This document shows positions 45,014 to 52,905 of a DNA stretch of 64,000 bases, piece after piece. The notes below the pieces were generated by a model. It was not told the origin of the DNA and did not search any database. It saw only the letters and a list, made by a program, of their open reading frames with translations. Position 1 is the stretch's first letter; each line of letters begins with the position of its first letter. This DNA is from Piscibacillus halophilus (GTDB lineage Bacteria; Bacillota; Bacilli; Bacillales; Alkalibacillaceae). Where the stretch lies: NCBI RefSeq assembly GCF_900110685.1, contig NZ_FOES01000005.1:1-64000 (forward strand). The letters are read 5' to 3'. The position numbers and the translations under genes are program-made.

Positions 45014-45100
45014 ATAATATCACCTCTTTCCTTCATAGATTTCTTTACTCCATTTATTAATATTCGAAGTAGTTATGCGCTATCACTCACCTTTGGAATG

Positions 45101-45115
45101 ATTTACGTCGTAAAT
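45101..45115. promoter_or_regulatory. palindrome upstream of the selenoprotein-like gene
   Basis: ATTTACGTCGTAAAT is a perfect 7+1+7 palindrome, next to a second TATTTACG direct repeat. It lies ~90 bp before the ATG at 45013 and could be an operator. Confidence 0.4.
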
Positions 45116-45194
45116 ACGTAAATACTGAACGTTTTCAGAACCATCCGCGTTGTTTTTACATTCCGTTTTTAAAATGCTACTCTTTCATACACAC

Positions 45195-45926
45195 TTATAT
45201 TAACACAATTGCACTTGCCATCACGACCATTACACTACTAAACAGAAAATAAATGATGAAGATATAGGTTTGTTGACGGCTAAAATTCATGACGACATCC
45301 CAATCTTTTTTTAATAGTTTTATTGATACATTATTCTGTGTAGCTAGAGAGCTTGTATGTCCCTCTAAATCTGGCATTAGAAACGTAAGTAAACCAGAAA
45401 GAAATAAGGTAATGGCGTTTGTGTAAATAGCAAAGATTGGAGTTCCAATAACAAACAGTAAGCCTGCAAATGCTGGACCAGTTAAAAAGGCACCTGAGGT
45501 TACTAAACTATAAAGCGAATTAAATCTTTTTCTCTCTTCTTTTGGTATAAGTTTAGTAATATAAGTCATGGAAGTTGGCTCAAACATTGAACTGGCCATA
45601 TTTAAAATGAAGACCACTAAATAGATAAGAGAAATCGAGTCCATAAAAGGCAAAAGAACTATAAATGAAGCTCTAAATATATCAAGGAAAATCATCAAAT
45701 TTCGTTTATTCAAACGATCAATAACACTTCCTGCCCAAAAGTTAGTTAATAGAGTTGCCAATGGCTTAATGATGTATAAACCTGATACAGCAAGCGGTGA
45801 ACCCGTCATATCCAATACAATTAAATTTAAAGCAATAAAATAGATCCATTCACCTATATTTGATACCCCAATACCCAGTAATAAAATTGAAGGATATTTC
45901 CATGATTTTAACTTATTTTTTATCAC
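45195..45926 (-). pseudogene. MFS transporter, C-terminally truncated
   Basis: The frame yields 243 residues against ~400 for the family. It has helices 1-6 (WKYPSILLLGIGVSNIGEWI, NFWAGSVIDRLNKRNLMIFL with the MFS A-like motif) and the start of the second half (KKDWDVVMNFSRQQTYIFII), then ends VMVVMASAIVLI at a stop. The remaining five helices are absent downstream. GTG 45926 is the start, with AAGGGGAG in front, directly after a T-box terminator. The protein would probably be inactive. The break faces the selenoprotein block. Confidence 0.75.
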
Positions 45927-45957
45927 CAATGACTTCTCCCCTTCCTTAAAATAAAAA

Positions 45958-46234
45958 AACTCGCCCTCAAGACCTATTGCCTTGAGGACGAGTATTACGT
46001 GATGCCACCCCACTTCATTAATATGTCGCCATATTAACCTCTTCAAGTACAGCGAAAAGCTTATACTCTAGCTCTATAACAGGAGCAACTGTCACGCTAT
46101 CATTTATCAAATCCAACGTGATCCTCCGAGACTTGTTTCAATGAAACTTTCATACTCCTTCTCAGCATCTGGAGCTCTCTGTTATGAATCGATTCCATTT
46201 ACTCTTCTCTTCATCGCATTTTAGTTTAATAATT
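45958..46234 (-). ncRNA. T-box leader before the MFS gene
   Basis: On the minus strand the transcript would start near 46234. Stem I shows GATGAAGAGAAGAGTA, AGAGAGCTCC and an AGATGCTGAGAA loop. The T-box proper is GAAGUGGGGUGGCAUCACG (45998-46016). The terminator is ACTCG(T/C)CCTCAAG around ~45963-45993 with a long T-run. The helix AATGGAA/TTTCATT leads to GAA-ACA-AG, so the specifier may be ACA (Thr), but this is weakly supported. Uncharged tRNA would turn on the truncated transporter gene. Confidence 0.85.
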
Positions 46235-46240
46235 TTATAT

Positions 46241-46269
46241 ATTCTAACACCCGTACATAACTTATTCAA
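46241..46269 (-). promoter_or_regulatory. promoter of the T-box transcript
   Basis: TTGAAT (46264-46269) and TAGAAT (46241-46246) are 17 bases apart on the minus strand. Confidence 0.6.
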
Positions 46270-46408
46270 TATGAGGTTACTACATTTCAAAATAATTCAA
46301 AATTTGAACCCGTTTTTTTGGAAAAGGATAGATTTCTTTTTAAATTCACCAAGCACATTTGCCCAACGCTTTGAATATTTTAACTATGAAGGCTAAGGAG
46401 GTTAGATT

Positions 46409-46981
46409 ATGGATCAATTTAAAGGTGACAGAGAACACAAAAAGGACAAATATGACAATATGAAGTATCAAAAAGATTCTAATAAGCATTCCTATTATAA
46501 ACAGCCTAATGCGAATCACGGCATGAACCCTCATCACATGGGACACAATATGGGGCCTAACATGGGTGGTCACATGGAACATAATATGGGACCGAACATG
46601 ATGCATCATATGGGCCCTAATCATCCTAATGAAAACATCGCTGGGCAAGCAAATATGGGAAATGCAGATCATCACAAGAAATCTTTATTTGATACTTGTC
46701 ACAAACATCATCTATACCTTGTTCAGACTGAAACAATCGATGGTCAAATGTTCGAAGGGATCATTGATGAGTATGACGATGATGGTGTGACTTTACTGGT
46801 GCCTTATGGTGATCAAGATCGTGTAGATGGATATGGCCCCGGACCAGGCTATGGGTACGGTTTTGGACCAGGATTTGGACCACAATATGGATACGGTTAT
46901 CCAAGACGTTTCCGTCGATTCAGGCGTTTCCGTTTCCCATTTTTTAATTTAAGGAGAATTTTCTTTCCATTCTTTTATTAA
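46409..46981 (+). CDS. His/Met-rich protein with Gly-Tyr-Arg tail, spore-coat-like
   Basis: A 190-residue protein in three parts. Residues 1-90 are rich in His, Met and Asn (repeats like HNMGPNMGGHMEHNMG). A compact middle reads YLVQTETIDGQMFEGIIDEY then VTLLVPYGD, resembling an Sm/SH3-like strand module. The tail is Gly-Tyr rich and then Arg/Phe rich (PRRFRRFRRFRFPFF), ending FFPFFY. Such tails occur in bacillar spore-associated proteins. The His/Met region could bind metal. AAGGAGG precedes ATG. The function is not known. Confidence 0.75.
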   Translation: MDQFKGDREHKKDKYDNMKYQKDSNKHSYYKQPNANHGMNPHHMGHNMGPNMGGHMEHNMGPNMMHHMGPNHPNENIAGQANMGNADHHKKSLFDTCHKHHLYLVQTETIDGQMFEGIIDEYDDDGVTLLVPYGDQDRVDGYGPGPGYGYGFGPGFGPQYGYGYPRRFRRFRRFRFPFFNLRRIFFPFFY

Positions 46982-47104
46982 AGATATGGTAAGTACCCAT
47001 TCCTCCTCGCTGCTTCTGTCATTTAATGATAAGAGGCAGCTTTTTATGGTAGGTCAAAACCTTAGATAACTCACCCCTACCATTGCCCTAGAGGAGGGAA
47101 AAGG

Positions 47105-47764
47105 ATGAACGACTTTATCGTATATAAAGCCCTTGGTGATTCGCTAACTGTAGGAATTGGTAATTATTTTTCTAAAGGCTTTGTGAATCGCTATGCCCAA
47201 CGAGCAGTTGAAACACTTCAGCTACCAGTCCGAACTGAAGTATTCGCTAAAAATAAACTGACGAGTGATAACTTGTTATACCGCATTCAAGATGAAAAAG
47301 TCCAATCGCGGTTAATGACAGCTAATATCATCACCATTACAATCGGCGGAAATGACTTATTACAAGCTAACGAGACATTTTTGCATTCGTTTAACCCGAG
47401 CGTTTTTGATGAAGTCACCTTTCAGTTTTATCTCAATATGATGTCCATCTTATCAGAAATCCATTATCTCAAATCACTTCACCCGACTCCATATATCATT
47501 CGATTAATCGGATTATACAACCCATTTCCTCATTTATCTTATAGTGATTTTTGGGTACAGCGATTTAATGATATTTTGCTATCTTTTAAAGATGAACAGA
47601 CTCAGTTTGTCGATATTTATTCTTACTTTATCTATGCAGGGGAGCATTTATTTAATTTCGGGAGGCTGCATCCTAATAAATACGGATATGAAGTGATCGC
47701 TGAGGCTACAGCTGCAAGTGGTTTTGAACCGTTAAAACAAGCTATATGGTCTCATAAAGCATAA
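47105..47764 (+). CDS. SGNH/GDSL-hydrolase-like protein lacking the usual DxxH aspartate
   Basis: A 219-residue protein with SGNH blocks: ALGDSLTVGIG (Ser at ~13), the Gly/Asn block ITIGGNDLL and the His block GRLHPNKYGYEVIAE. In the family the last block is usually DxxHP. Here the residue three before His is Gly, so the usual Asp is missing. There is no signal peptide, so it is cytosolic or non-classically exported. It may have reduced or altered activity. GGAGGG precedes ATG. Confidence 0.82.
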   Translation: MNDFIVYKALGDSLTVGIGNYFSKGFVNRYAQRAVETLQLPVRTEVFAKNKLTSDNLLYRIQDEKVQSRLMTANIITITIGGNDLLQANETFLHSFNPSVFDEVTFQFYLNMMSILSEIHYLKSLHPTPYIIRLIGLYNPFPHLSYSDFWVQRFNDILLSFKDEQTQFVDIYSYFIYAGEHLFNFGRLHPNKYGYEVIAEATAASGFEPLKQAIWSHKA

Positions 47765-47767
47765 ATA

Positions 47768-47793
47768 AAACTCCCCGGTACAACCGAGGAGTT
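47768..47793. terminator. bidirectional terminator
   Basis: AAACTCCCCGG / CCGAGGAGTTT (one bulge) lies between the convergent SGNH and DsbA-like genes. Confidence 0.8.
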
Positions 47794-47796
47794 TGT

Positions 47797-48510
47797 TTAT
47801 GTTCCACATGACCCATCATCACAGTATTCTGTTTTAGATTGTTTATCATTTAAGACTTGGATTTTAGGTTGGTTTTTTTCTTCTTCATAAACTTTGTTTA
47901 AGACATCGAGAAATACATCCGTTGGTTGTGCACCTGATACAGCATACTTCTCGTTAAATACGAAAAACGGTACCCCCTGCACTCCAATTTGATTAGCGTC
48001 TTGTTGGTCGGCACTCACATTGCGCTTGAACTTGGATGATTCCAGCATTTCCATCACGTTATCACGGTTTAAACCAACTTCTTCCGCTAAATCCGAAAGT
48101 ACTTGATGGTTCCCAACGTCTTTACCTTCTGTGAAATAAGCTCGCATTAAACGTTCCATCATATCATACATCTTACCCTGTTGATCGGCAAAATGACTAA
48201 GGCGATGGGCATCTTCCGTATTAGTTGGAATCACTTGATCAAAGTTAAATTCCAACCCAACTGTTTTAGCTTGTTGTGCCATTTGATCATTCATACGTTT
48301 ACCTTCTTCATATGGCATACCATACTTATTTGCTAAAACTTCATGTATATCTTGATTTATATTTTTTTCTGCATCTGGAGTTAATTGATAGCTTCTAAAA
48401 TGGATTTGAATCTCTTCTTTATGCCCAAATTGAGTCATGGCTTCTTCTAAACGTCTTTTCCCTATATAACAAAAAGGACATACAACGTCAGACCAAATTT
48501 CGATCTTCAT
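47797..48510 (-). CDS. FrnE-like DsbA-family protein
   Basis: A 237-residue cytosolic thioredoxin-fold oxidoreductase. The active site CPFC lies in WSDVVCPFCYIGKRRLEEAM at ~11-14. The helical insert (~50-170) and the cis-Pro loop GVQGVPFFVFNEKYAVSGAQ are those of FrnE/YwbO-like proteins. The C terminus adds CDDGSC, two Cys that may serve a redox role as in some FrnE proteins. It is a single gene. Confidence 0.92.
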   Translation of the reverse strand: MKIEIWSDVVCPFCYIGKRRLEEAMTQFGHKEEIQIHFRSYQLTPDAEKNINQDIHEVLANKYGMPYEEGKRMNDQMAQQAKTVGLEFNFDQVIPTNTEDAHRLSHFADQQGKMYDMMERLMRAYFTEGKDVGNHQVLSDLAEEVGLNRDNVMEMLESSKFKRNVSADQQDANQIGVQGVPFFVFNEKYAVSGAQPTDVFLDVLNKVYEEEKNQPKIQVLNDKQSKTEYCDDGSCGT

Positions 48511-48619
48511 ATTACGACCTCCACATTTCGTTTCAAAGCCATTATTCTATATTTTTATAAGAAATTCAAATGATTACATTATTTCGTATTAATATGTCTC
48601 GCTTCGTTTTCCTCTATAT

Positions 48620-48724
48620 TTAATTGTTTTTTCCTTGAACAAATAGCTTATTCAGGCCTTTATAAAGCAGGAATGCGGCTATAGTAAGAGCTAAAAGAGA
48701 CGTTACATAAAATAAAACTTCCAC
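48620..48724 (-). CDS. 34-residue single-TM small protein
   Basis: GTG 48724 with AAGGGGTG upstream opens a frame translated as MEVLFYVTSLLALTIAAFLL, then YKGLNKLFVQGKNN and TAA. One membrane helix and a basic tail make it look like the small membrane peptides of bacilli. It lies alone between two transcription units. It is supported only by the ribosome site and composition. Confidence 0.5.
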   Translation of the reverse strand: MEVLFYVTSLLALTIAAFLLYKGLNKLFVQGKNN

Positions 48725-48831
48725 CGCAAATCACCCCTTTTTGTACGTTGTTCATTATATTGTACGTATGTTTTTAAGGGATTGCAAAACTATTGCCTCA
48801 TTATACAAGCCTTATTTTATAATTCATACGA

Positions 48832-48865
48832 AAAAGGCCTTGCGCATAGGCGCGCAAGGCCTTTT
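48832..48865 (-). terminator. terminator after the DUF779 gene
   Basis: The perfect 14-bp arms AAAAGGCCTTGCGC and GCGCAAGGCCTTTT around a 6-base loop overlap the stop of the DUF779 gene. Confidence 0.9.
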
Positions 48866-49220
48866 ATGATTGTAATTCTTTATTTTCTTCTTTAGTAAAA
48901 GCTCGTGATCGAGTTAAGAAACGCTTGCCCTCAACTCCTTCTAGTGAAAACATGCCACCTCTTCCATCCACTACATCAATAATCAATTGTGTGTGTTTCC
49001 AGTATTCAAATTGGTTTCGATGGATATAAAATGGAACTCCTCCAATTTCACCCAAGTAAACATCCTGGTCGCCAATCATTAAATCTCCTTCTGGATAGCA
49101 CATCGGTGAGCTACCATCACAGCACCCACCTGATTGATGAAACATGATCGGACCATGTTTTTCCTTTAGTAGCTCGATTAACCCCAAGGCGGCATCTGTC
49201 GCTGTGACACGTTTAACCAT
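48864..49220 (-). CDS. DUF779 protein, partner of aldehyde dehydrogenase
   Basis: A 118-residue protein. The motif GPIMFHQSGGCCDGSSPMCY carries three conserved Cys, with GDVYLGEIGGVPFYI-like strands behind. DUF779 genes commonly sit beside acetaldehyde/aldehyde dehydrogenase genes, as here. The role may be in metal or sulfur handling but is not shown. Start ATG 49220 has AAGGTGAG 7 bases before. An upstream in-frame GTG is weaker. Confidence 0.88.
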   Translation of the reverse strand: MVKRVTATDAALGLIELLKEKHGPIMFHQSGGCCDGSSPMCYPEGDLMIGDQDVYLGEIGGVPFYIHRNQFEYWKHTQLIIDVVDGRGGMFSLEGVEGKRFLTRSRAFTKEENKELQS

Positions 49221-49301
49221 GAAAGATCTCACCTTTCTTAAATTTTGTAAAAAGGAGCCTTAATCAACAGGCTCCCTTACTTTCATTTTATTCATTTAAC
49301 C

Positions 49302-50837
49302 TTAGTAGAAACCTAATTTCTGTGGGCTATAGCTCACTAATAGGTTTTTCGTTTGTTGATAATGACTTAACATCATCTTATGATTCTCACGACCTACTCC
49401 AGACATCTTGTATCCACCAAATGCCGCGTGTGCTGGATAATCATGATAGCAGTTAGTCCAGACACGACCTGCTTTGATACCGCGACCAAAGCGATAAGCT
49501 TTATTAATATCACGCGTCCAAACACCCGCACCCAAGCCATATAACGTATCATTCGCAATCTCGAGTGCTTCTTCGTCATCTTTGAATGTCGTAACTGATA
49601 ATACTGGGCCAAAAATTTCTTCTTGGAAAATACGCATTTTATTATGCCCTTTAAAAACAGTCGGCTGAACATAATAACCGTCTGCGAACTCACCATCCTT
49701 AATGTTTTGCTCACCACCAATCAAGCATTCAGCACCCTCTTGCTTACCAATGTCTAAGTAAGATAAGATTTTCTCTAACTGTTCACTTGAGGCTTGAGCA
49801 CCCATCATCGTATTTGGATCAAGTGGATTACCTGTGTTAATAGCTTTCACACGCTCTAACGCCCGTTCCATAAACTCATCATAAATATCTTCATGAATGA
49901 GGGCTCGTGACGGACACGTACAAACTTCTCCTTGGTTTAGAGCAAACATAACGAGACCTTCAATCGCTTTATCGACGAAATCATCATCCTGGTCCATGAC
50001 ATCTTTAAAGAAAATATTTGGTGATTTACCACCTAATTCAAGGGTAACTGGAATTAAGTTTTGTGACGCATACTGCATGATTAAACGACCTGTTGTCGTT
50101 TCACCAGTGAAGGCAACTTTATCAATACGAGGGTGTTGTGCAAGTGGCTTACCTGTCTCAAGACCAAAGCCATTTACGATATTGACAACCCCAGCTGGGA
50201 TTAGATCTTCAATTAATTCCATTAAAACTAAAATTGAGGAAGGAGTCTGTTCAGCTGGTTTTAGGACGACACAGTTTCCTGTCGCTAGGGCTGGTGCTAA
50301 TTTCCAGGTAGCCATTAATAACGGGAAGTTCCAAGGAATAATTTGACCAACCACACCAATTGGCTCATGGAAATGATACGCTACTGTGTCATTGTTAATT
50401 TCACCAATGGAACCTTCTTGTGCGCGAATAGCACCTGCAAAATAACGGAAGTGATCCACCGCTAAAGGTAAATCAGCGTTTAATGTTTCACGGACGGCCT
50501 TTCCGTTTTCCCAAGTTTCAGCTACCGCAAGCATTTCTAAATTCTCTTCAATACGGTCAGCAATTTTGTTTAACATATTTGCACGTTCAGCAACAGATGT
50601 TGTCGCCCATTCATCTTTTGCAGCATGAGCAGCATCTATTGCTAACTCCACATCTTCTTTGGTTGAACGTGGGATTTCACAAAAAGGTTTCCCTGTTACA
50701 GGAGTTACATTTTCAAAATACTGTCCATTTACTGGTTTGGTCCACTTACCACCGATATAGTTTTCATAACGGTCTTTAAAATTCACAACAGCACCATCTG
50801 TGTTCGGAAAAGCATACGACATTAAAGCATACGTCAT
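49302..50837 (-). CDS. NAD-dependent aldehyde dehydrogenase (acetaldehyde type, ExaC/AldA-like)
   Basis: A 511-residue enzyme oxidising aldehydes to acids. The catalytic Cys is at 306 in [13 protein letters not shown], the general base Glu in [13 protein letters not shown], and the NAD motif is [19 protein letters not shown]. The CTC context and the linked DUF779 gene fit the acetaldehyde/chloroacetaldehyde group. GGGAGG lies before ATG 50837. The 323-bp gap to 51160 holds its promoter and an inverted pair AACTCTG/CAGAGTT (50875, 50930) but no gene. Confidence 0.93.
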   Translation of the reverse strand: MTYALMSYAFPNTDGAVVNFKDRYENYIGGKWTKPVNGQYFENVTPVTGKPFCEIPRSTKEDVELAIDAAHAAKDEWATTSVAERANMLNKIADRIEENLEMLAVAETWENGKAVRETLNADLPLAVDHFRYFAGAIRAQEGSIGEINNDTVAYHFHEPIGVVGQIIPWNFPLLMATWKLAPALATGNCVVLKPAEQTPSSILVLMELIEDLIPAGVVNIVNGFGLETGKPLAQHPRIDKVAFTGETTTGRLIMQYASQNLIPVTLELGGKSPNIFFKDVMDQDDDFVDKAIEGLVMFALNQGEVCTCPSRALIHEDIYDEFMERALERVKAINTGNPLDPNTMMGAQASSEQLEKILSYLDIGKQEGAECLIGGEQNIKDGEFADGYYVQPTVFKGHNKMRIFQEEIFGPVLSVTTFKDDEEALEIANDTLYGLGAGVWTRDINKAYRFGRGIKAGRVWTNCYHDYPAHAAFGGYKMSGVGRENHKMMLSHYQQTKNLLVSYSPQKLGFY

Positions 50838-51093
50838 TCATAATTCCTCCCTATTGATAATTTTAATTTGGAGTGAACTCTGCGAATGTATACGCTTTCA
50901 TGGTGTCCATTATGTAGTCAACAGAGTTTTACTCTTGATTATATTTTAACAACATTAAACTAAAAATTCAAAATATTTAATTAACATTAGAGCCAGTTTG
51001 TCCTTTACGAATCATTTATGTTTTATAAATGTTTGATTTCGATTCCGCATAATATTCATGGATTCTAATACGTAATTGTCCAGTAAAACAGAG

Positions 51094-51126
51094 TTGACAC
51101 CTCATTTATTGTAAAGTAAACTTTAC
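51094..51126 (+). promoter_or_regulatory. promoter with overlapping palindromic operator
   Basis: TTGACA (51094-51099) and TAAACT (51117-51122) are 17 bases apart. GTAAAGTAAACTTTAC, a perfect dyad (GTAAAG/CTTTAC), covers the -10 at 51111-51126, and a half-site-like repeat GTAACCTTTAC follows. It is the likely autoregulatory site of the XRE regulator encoded in this operon. Confidence 0.75.
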
Positions 51127-51160
51127 GTTAAGTAACCTTTACATTTGGGAGGGGATTGTT

Positions 51161-51547
51161 TTGTTTAAATCAAACAACTCAAGGACGGTTTATCTGATTT
51201 TAGCCATTTTAATGACGATCAATGCTGTGTTTATTTCAATTACAACTATTTACGCTGGTGACTTCCCTGCAGGAATTGATATGATAACGATTAGCTTGGC
51301 TTATATGGGGTGGAGTATTTATTACTTGTATCCACAATTTAAAATGAATGACGAACGAACAAAACGGATTAAAGAACGAGGTTTATTTTATAGCTTTTTT
51401 GGTATAATGGGATTTTTATTGTTTATCATCATCTTCATAGGTTTTTTTGACGCCCAATTAGAAACCATGAAGTTAATTCAATATTTAACATCTTTTATCA
51501 TGATCATGATATGGACATCATTTATCGTCACTTCGAAACGGATGTGA
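51161..51547 (+). CDS. four-TM membrane protein, partner of XRE regulator
   Basis: A 128-residue protein with four hydrophobic helices and a short cytoplasmic loop FKMNDERTKRIKERGLFYSF between helices 2 and 3. This DERT...IKERG motif is usual for small membrane proteins next to YgzD-like XRE regulators (DUF2178-like). The TTG start has GGGAGGGG. The regulator follows 4 bp later. The function is unknown. Confidence 0.8.
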   Translation: MFKSNNSRTVYLILAILMTINAVFISITTIYAGDFPAGIDMITISLAYMGWSIYYLYPQFKMNDERTKRIKERGLFYSFFGIMGFLLFIIIFIGFFDAQLETMKLIQYLTSFIMIMIWTSFIVTSKRM

Positions 51548-51551
51548 AAGT

Positions 51552-51743
51552 TTGGAGAATAACATAAAAGACAAACGAAAAGAATTCGGGTATACACAAG
51601 ATGATCTAGCTGAGATTTTAGACGTTTCCCGACAAACTATCATTTCAATAGAAAAAGGGAGATACAACCCCTCGTTACAACTCGCATTTGATATTGCTAG
51701 AACGTTTAATTGTTCGATAGAGGATATATTTTTCCCTGATTAA
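51552..51743 (+). CDS. small XRE-family HTH regulator
   Basis: A 63-residue protein that is almost only an HTH: KRKEFGYTQDDLAEILDVSR, QTIISIEKGRYNPSLQLAFD and FNCSIEDIFFPD, the YgzD/YvaO type. The TTG start is close to the membrane gene's stop, indicating coupling. It probably represses the operon at the palindrome over the -10. Confidence 0.88.
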   Translation: MENNIKDKRKEFGYTQDDLAEILDVSRQTIISIEKGRYNPSLQLAFDIARTFNCSIEDIFFPD

Positions 51744-51762
51744 ATGAAAAAAACGATAAAAT

Positions 51763-52317
51763 CTAACTAGCTTTTTTATAAATCTTTGAACTCTCTTTAT
51801 TGTTTGTGAGCGATATATAGATTGAAAGCACGATAGAAAATAATAACGTTAGATGGAATACCACATGAAAAGTATTTGGCACAATTCCATTCATCTCAGG
51901 TAAAAATGAATGGGTATCGCCGAACATCTCTCGGTATTCCTCTACTTTTTCTTCTGCTTTATAGCCCAAGAAATAGGGTAGGTACCAAGAAAACAATACG
52001 CCAATAAATATAGATAATTGATGAATCACTAACCAAAGTCTTGCCCAAATTGGATATCTTTTGCCGATAAAAATTAAAACTAGGCCTAATAGAAGGAGAA
52101 ACTGTACAACTCCAATTAATGTGGTCGTTATTAACTCAGAAGACGATTTTGCTTGATGTATTGCTTGAACATCATTCAAAGAACCTAATGGAACCCAATC
52201 TTGTATAATCATAAATATTAAAATGATACTAAGCCCCAAAACTAACAGCTTTTCTGACCGTCGAATGTTCCTCATCCCTTCATCTCCAATCTCTTTTTTA
52301 TTAGCCATCTCCATCAT
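51763..52317 (-). CDS. four-TM membrane protein of unknown function
   Basis: A protein of up to 184 residues with four helices: VLGLSIILIFMIIQDW, TTLIGVVQFLLLLGLVLIFIG, WLVIHQLSIFIGVLFSWYLP and FHVVFHLTLLFSIVLSIYIS. An acidic outside loop contains EEYREMFGDTHSFLPE. I do not recognise it. The start may be ATG 52275 (MRNIRRSEK), which has GGAG 8 bases before. It is preceded by a terminator (52343-52369), so it is an independent transcript. Confidence 0.7.
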   Translation of the reverse strand: MMEMANKKEIGDEGMRNIRRSEKLLVLGLSIILIFMIIQDWVPLGSLNDVQAIHQAKSSSELITTTLIGVVQFLLLLGLVLIFIGKRYPIWARLWLVIHQLSIFIGVLFSWYLPYFLGYKAEEKVEEYREMFGDTHSFLPEMNGIVPNTFHVVFHLTLLFSIVLSIYISLTNNKESSKIYKKAS

Positions 52318-52342
52318 ACTAAATTCACAAAAATTAACAATA

Positions 52343-52369
52343 AAAAAGCTGACATTTCGTCAGCTTTTT
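52343..52369 (-). terminator. terminator of the peroxiredoxin-like gene
   Basis: AAAAAGCTGAC / GTCAGCTTTTT around a 5-base loop overlaps the TGA stop codon. Confidence 0.85.
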
Positions 52370-52905
52370 ATCACTTTTAATATTTGTTCTATTGTCGCAT
52401 GTTTTTCAGGTGATTCGTCTAAATGTTTCCATAACAACTTACCATTTTCATTAAAAATGAACGTTCCACCTTGAATAAATACATCTTGAGTGGTCATAGA
52501 TTTTTTAACAAATGAGGCTTGTTGTTTGTCCTTCGGTATAAGGTCCTTAAATTTCCCGAAAACCACTCCAACCATCACTTTAGCCATCGGCATAGTTTTA
52601 GACGGAGTGATCGCACCGATCCCGTTAAACGCTTCACGATTGGGGTCACCAACAATCTTAAACGGATAAGGCCCAAAAGCATCTAAAAACTGTGTTATAA
52701 ATGTTGCTTTAGATGGAGCGACCGCCACAACCTGGTAGCCTTCACTCTCGATGTCTTCATACTGCTCACGCAACTGCGCGAGAAATTGTCTACATATTGG
52801 TCAACCAAGATGTCTTGTAAAAACTAAAACGGTTCTTTCATTTTTAATTAGGTCGTCTAATTTTGCCGTACCGTTTTGAGTTTCAACCTTATATGGTAGA
52901 TTCAT
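52360..52905 (-). CDS. peroxiredoxin-like (AhpC/TSA) protein, putative selenoprotein (in-frame UGA)
   Basis: From ATG 52905 the frame is MNLPYKVETQNGTAKLDDLI, then NERTVLVFTRHLG-U-PICRQFLAQLREQY with a TGA at 52801-52803 (codon 35). The frame is open afterwards to TGA at 52360, 181 residues in all. In Prx-like2/AhpC-TSA relatives this site reads RHxGCxxCR, so UGA replaces the first redox Cys, giving UxxC. The rest shows VVAVAPSKATFITQFL, FKIVGDPNREAF and GGTFIFNENGKLLWKH, normal for the fold. A hairpin lies 18 bases after UGA. The start overlaps the MFS gene end by 17 bp. UGA is also the stop codon. Confidence 0.82.
52765..52782 (-). promoter_or_regulatory. candidate bacterial SECIS hairpin 2
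   Basis: On the minus strand CTCGCGC-AGTT-GCGTGAG forms a 7-bp stem (one G-U pair) and 4-base loop with G at the second place. It starts 18 bases after the UGA, so the apical loop lies ~25 bases away, inside the range of known bacterial SECIS elements. Confidence 0.55.

Noticed and set aside
46184-46396. Plus-strand 70-residue frame before the His/Met-rich protein
   Set aside because: It covers the promoter and 5' part of the minus-strand T-box leader, with no ribosome site, and its composition is that of A/T-rich non-coding DNA.
50483-50779. 98-residue plus-strand frame in the aldehyde dehydrogenase gene
   Set aside because: It is antisense to a conserved enzyme, His/Leu/Gln-biased, and has no start signal.
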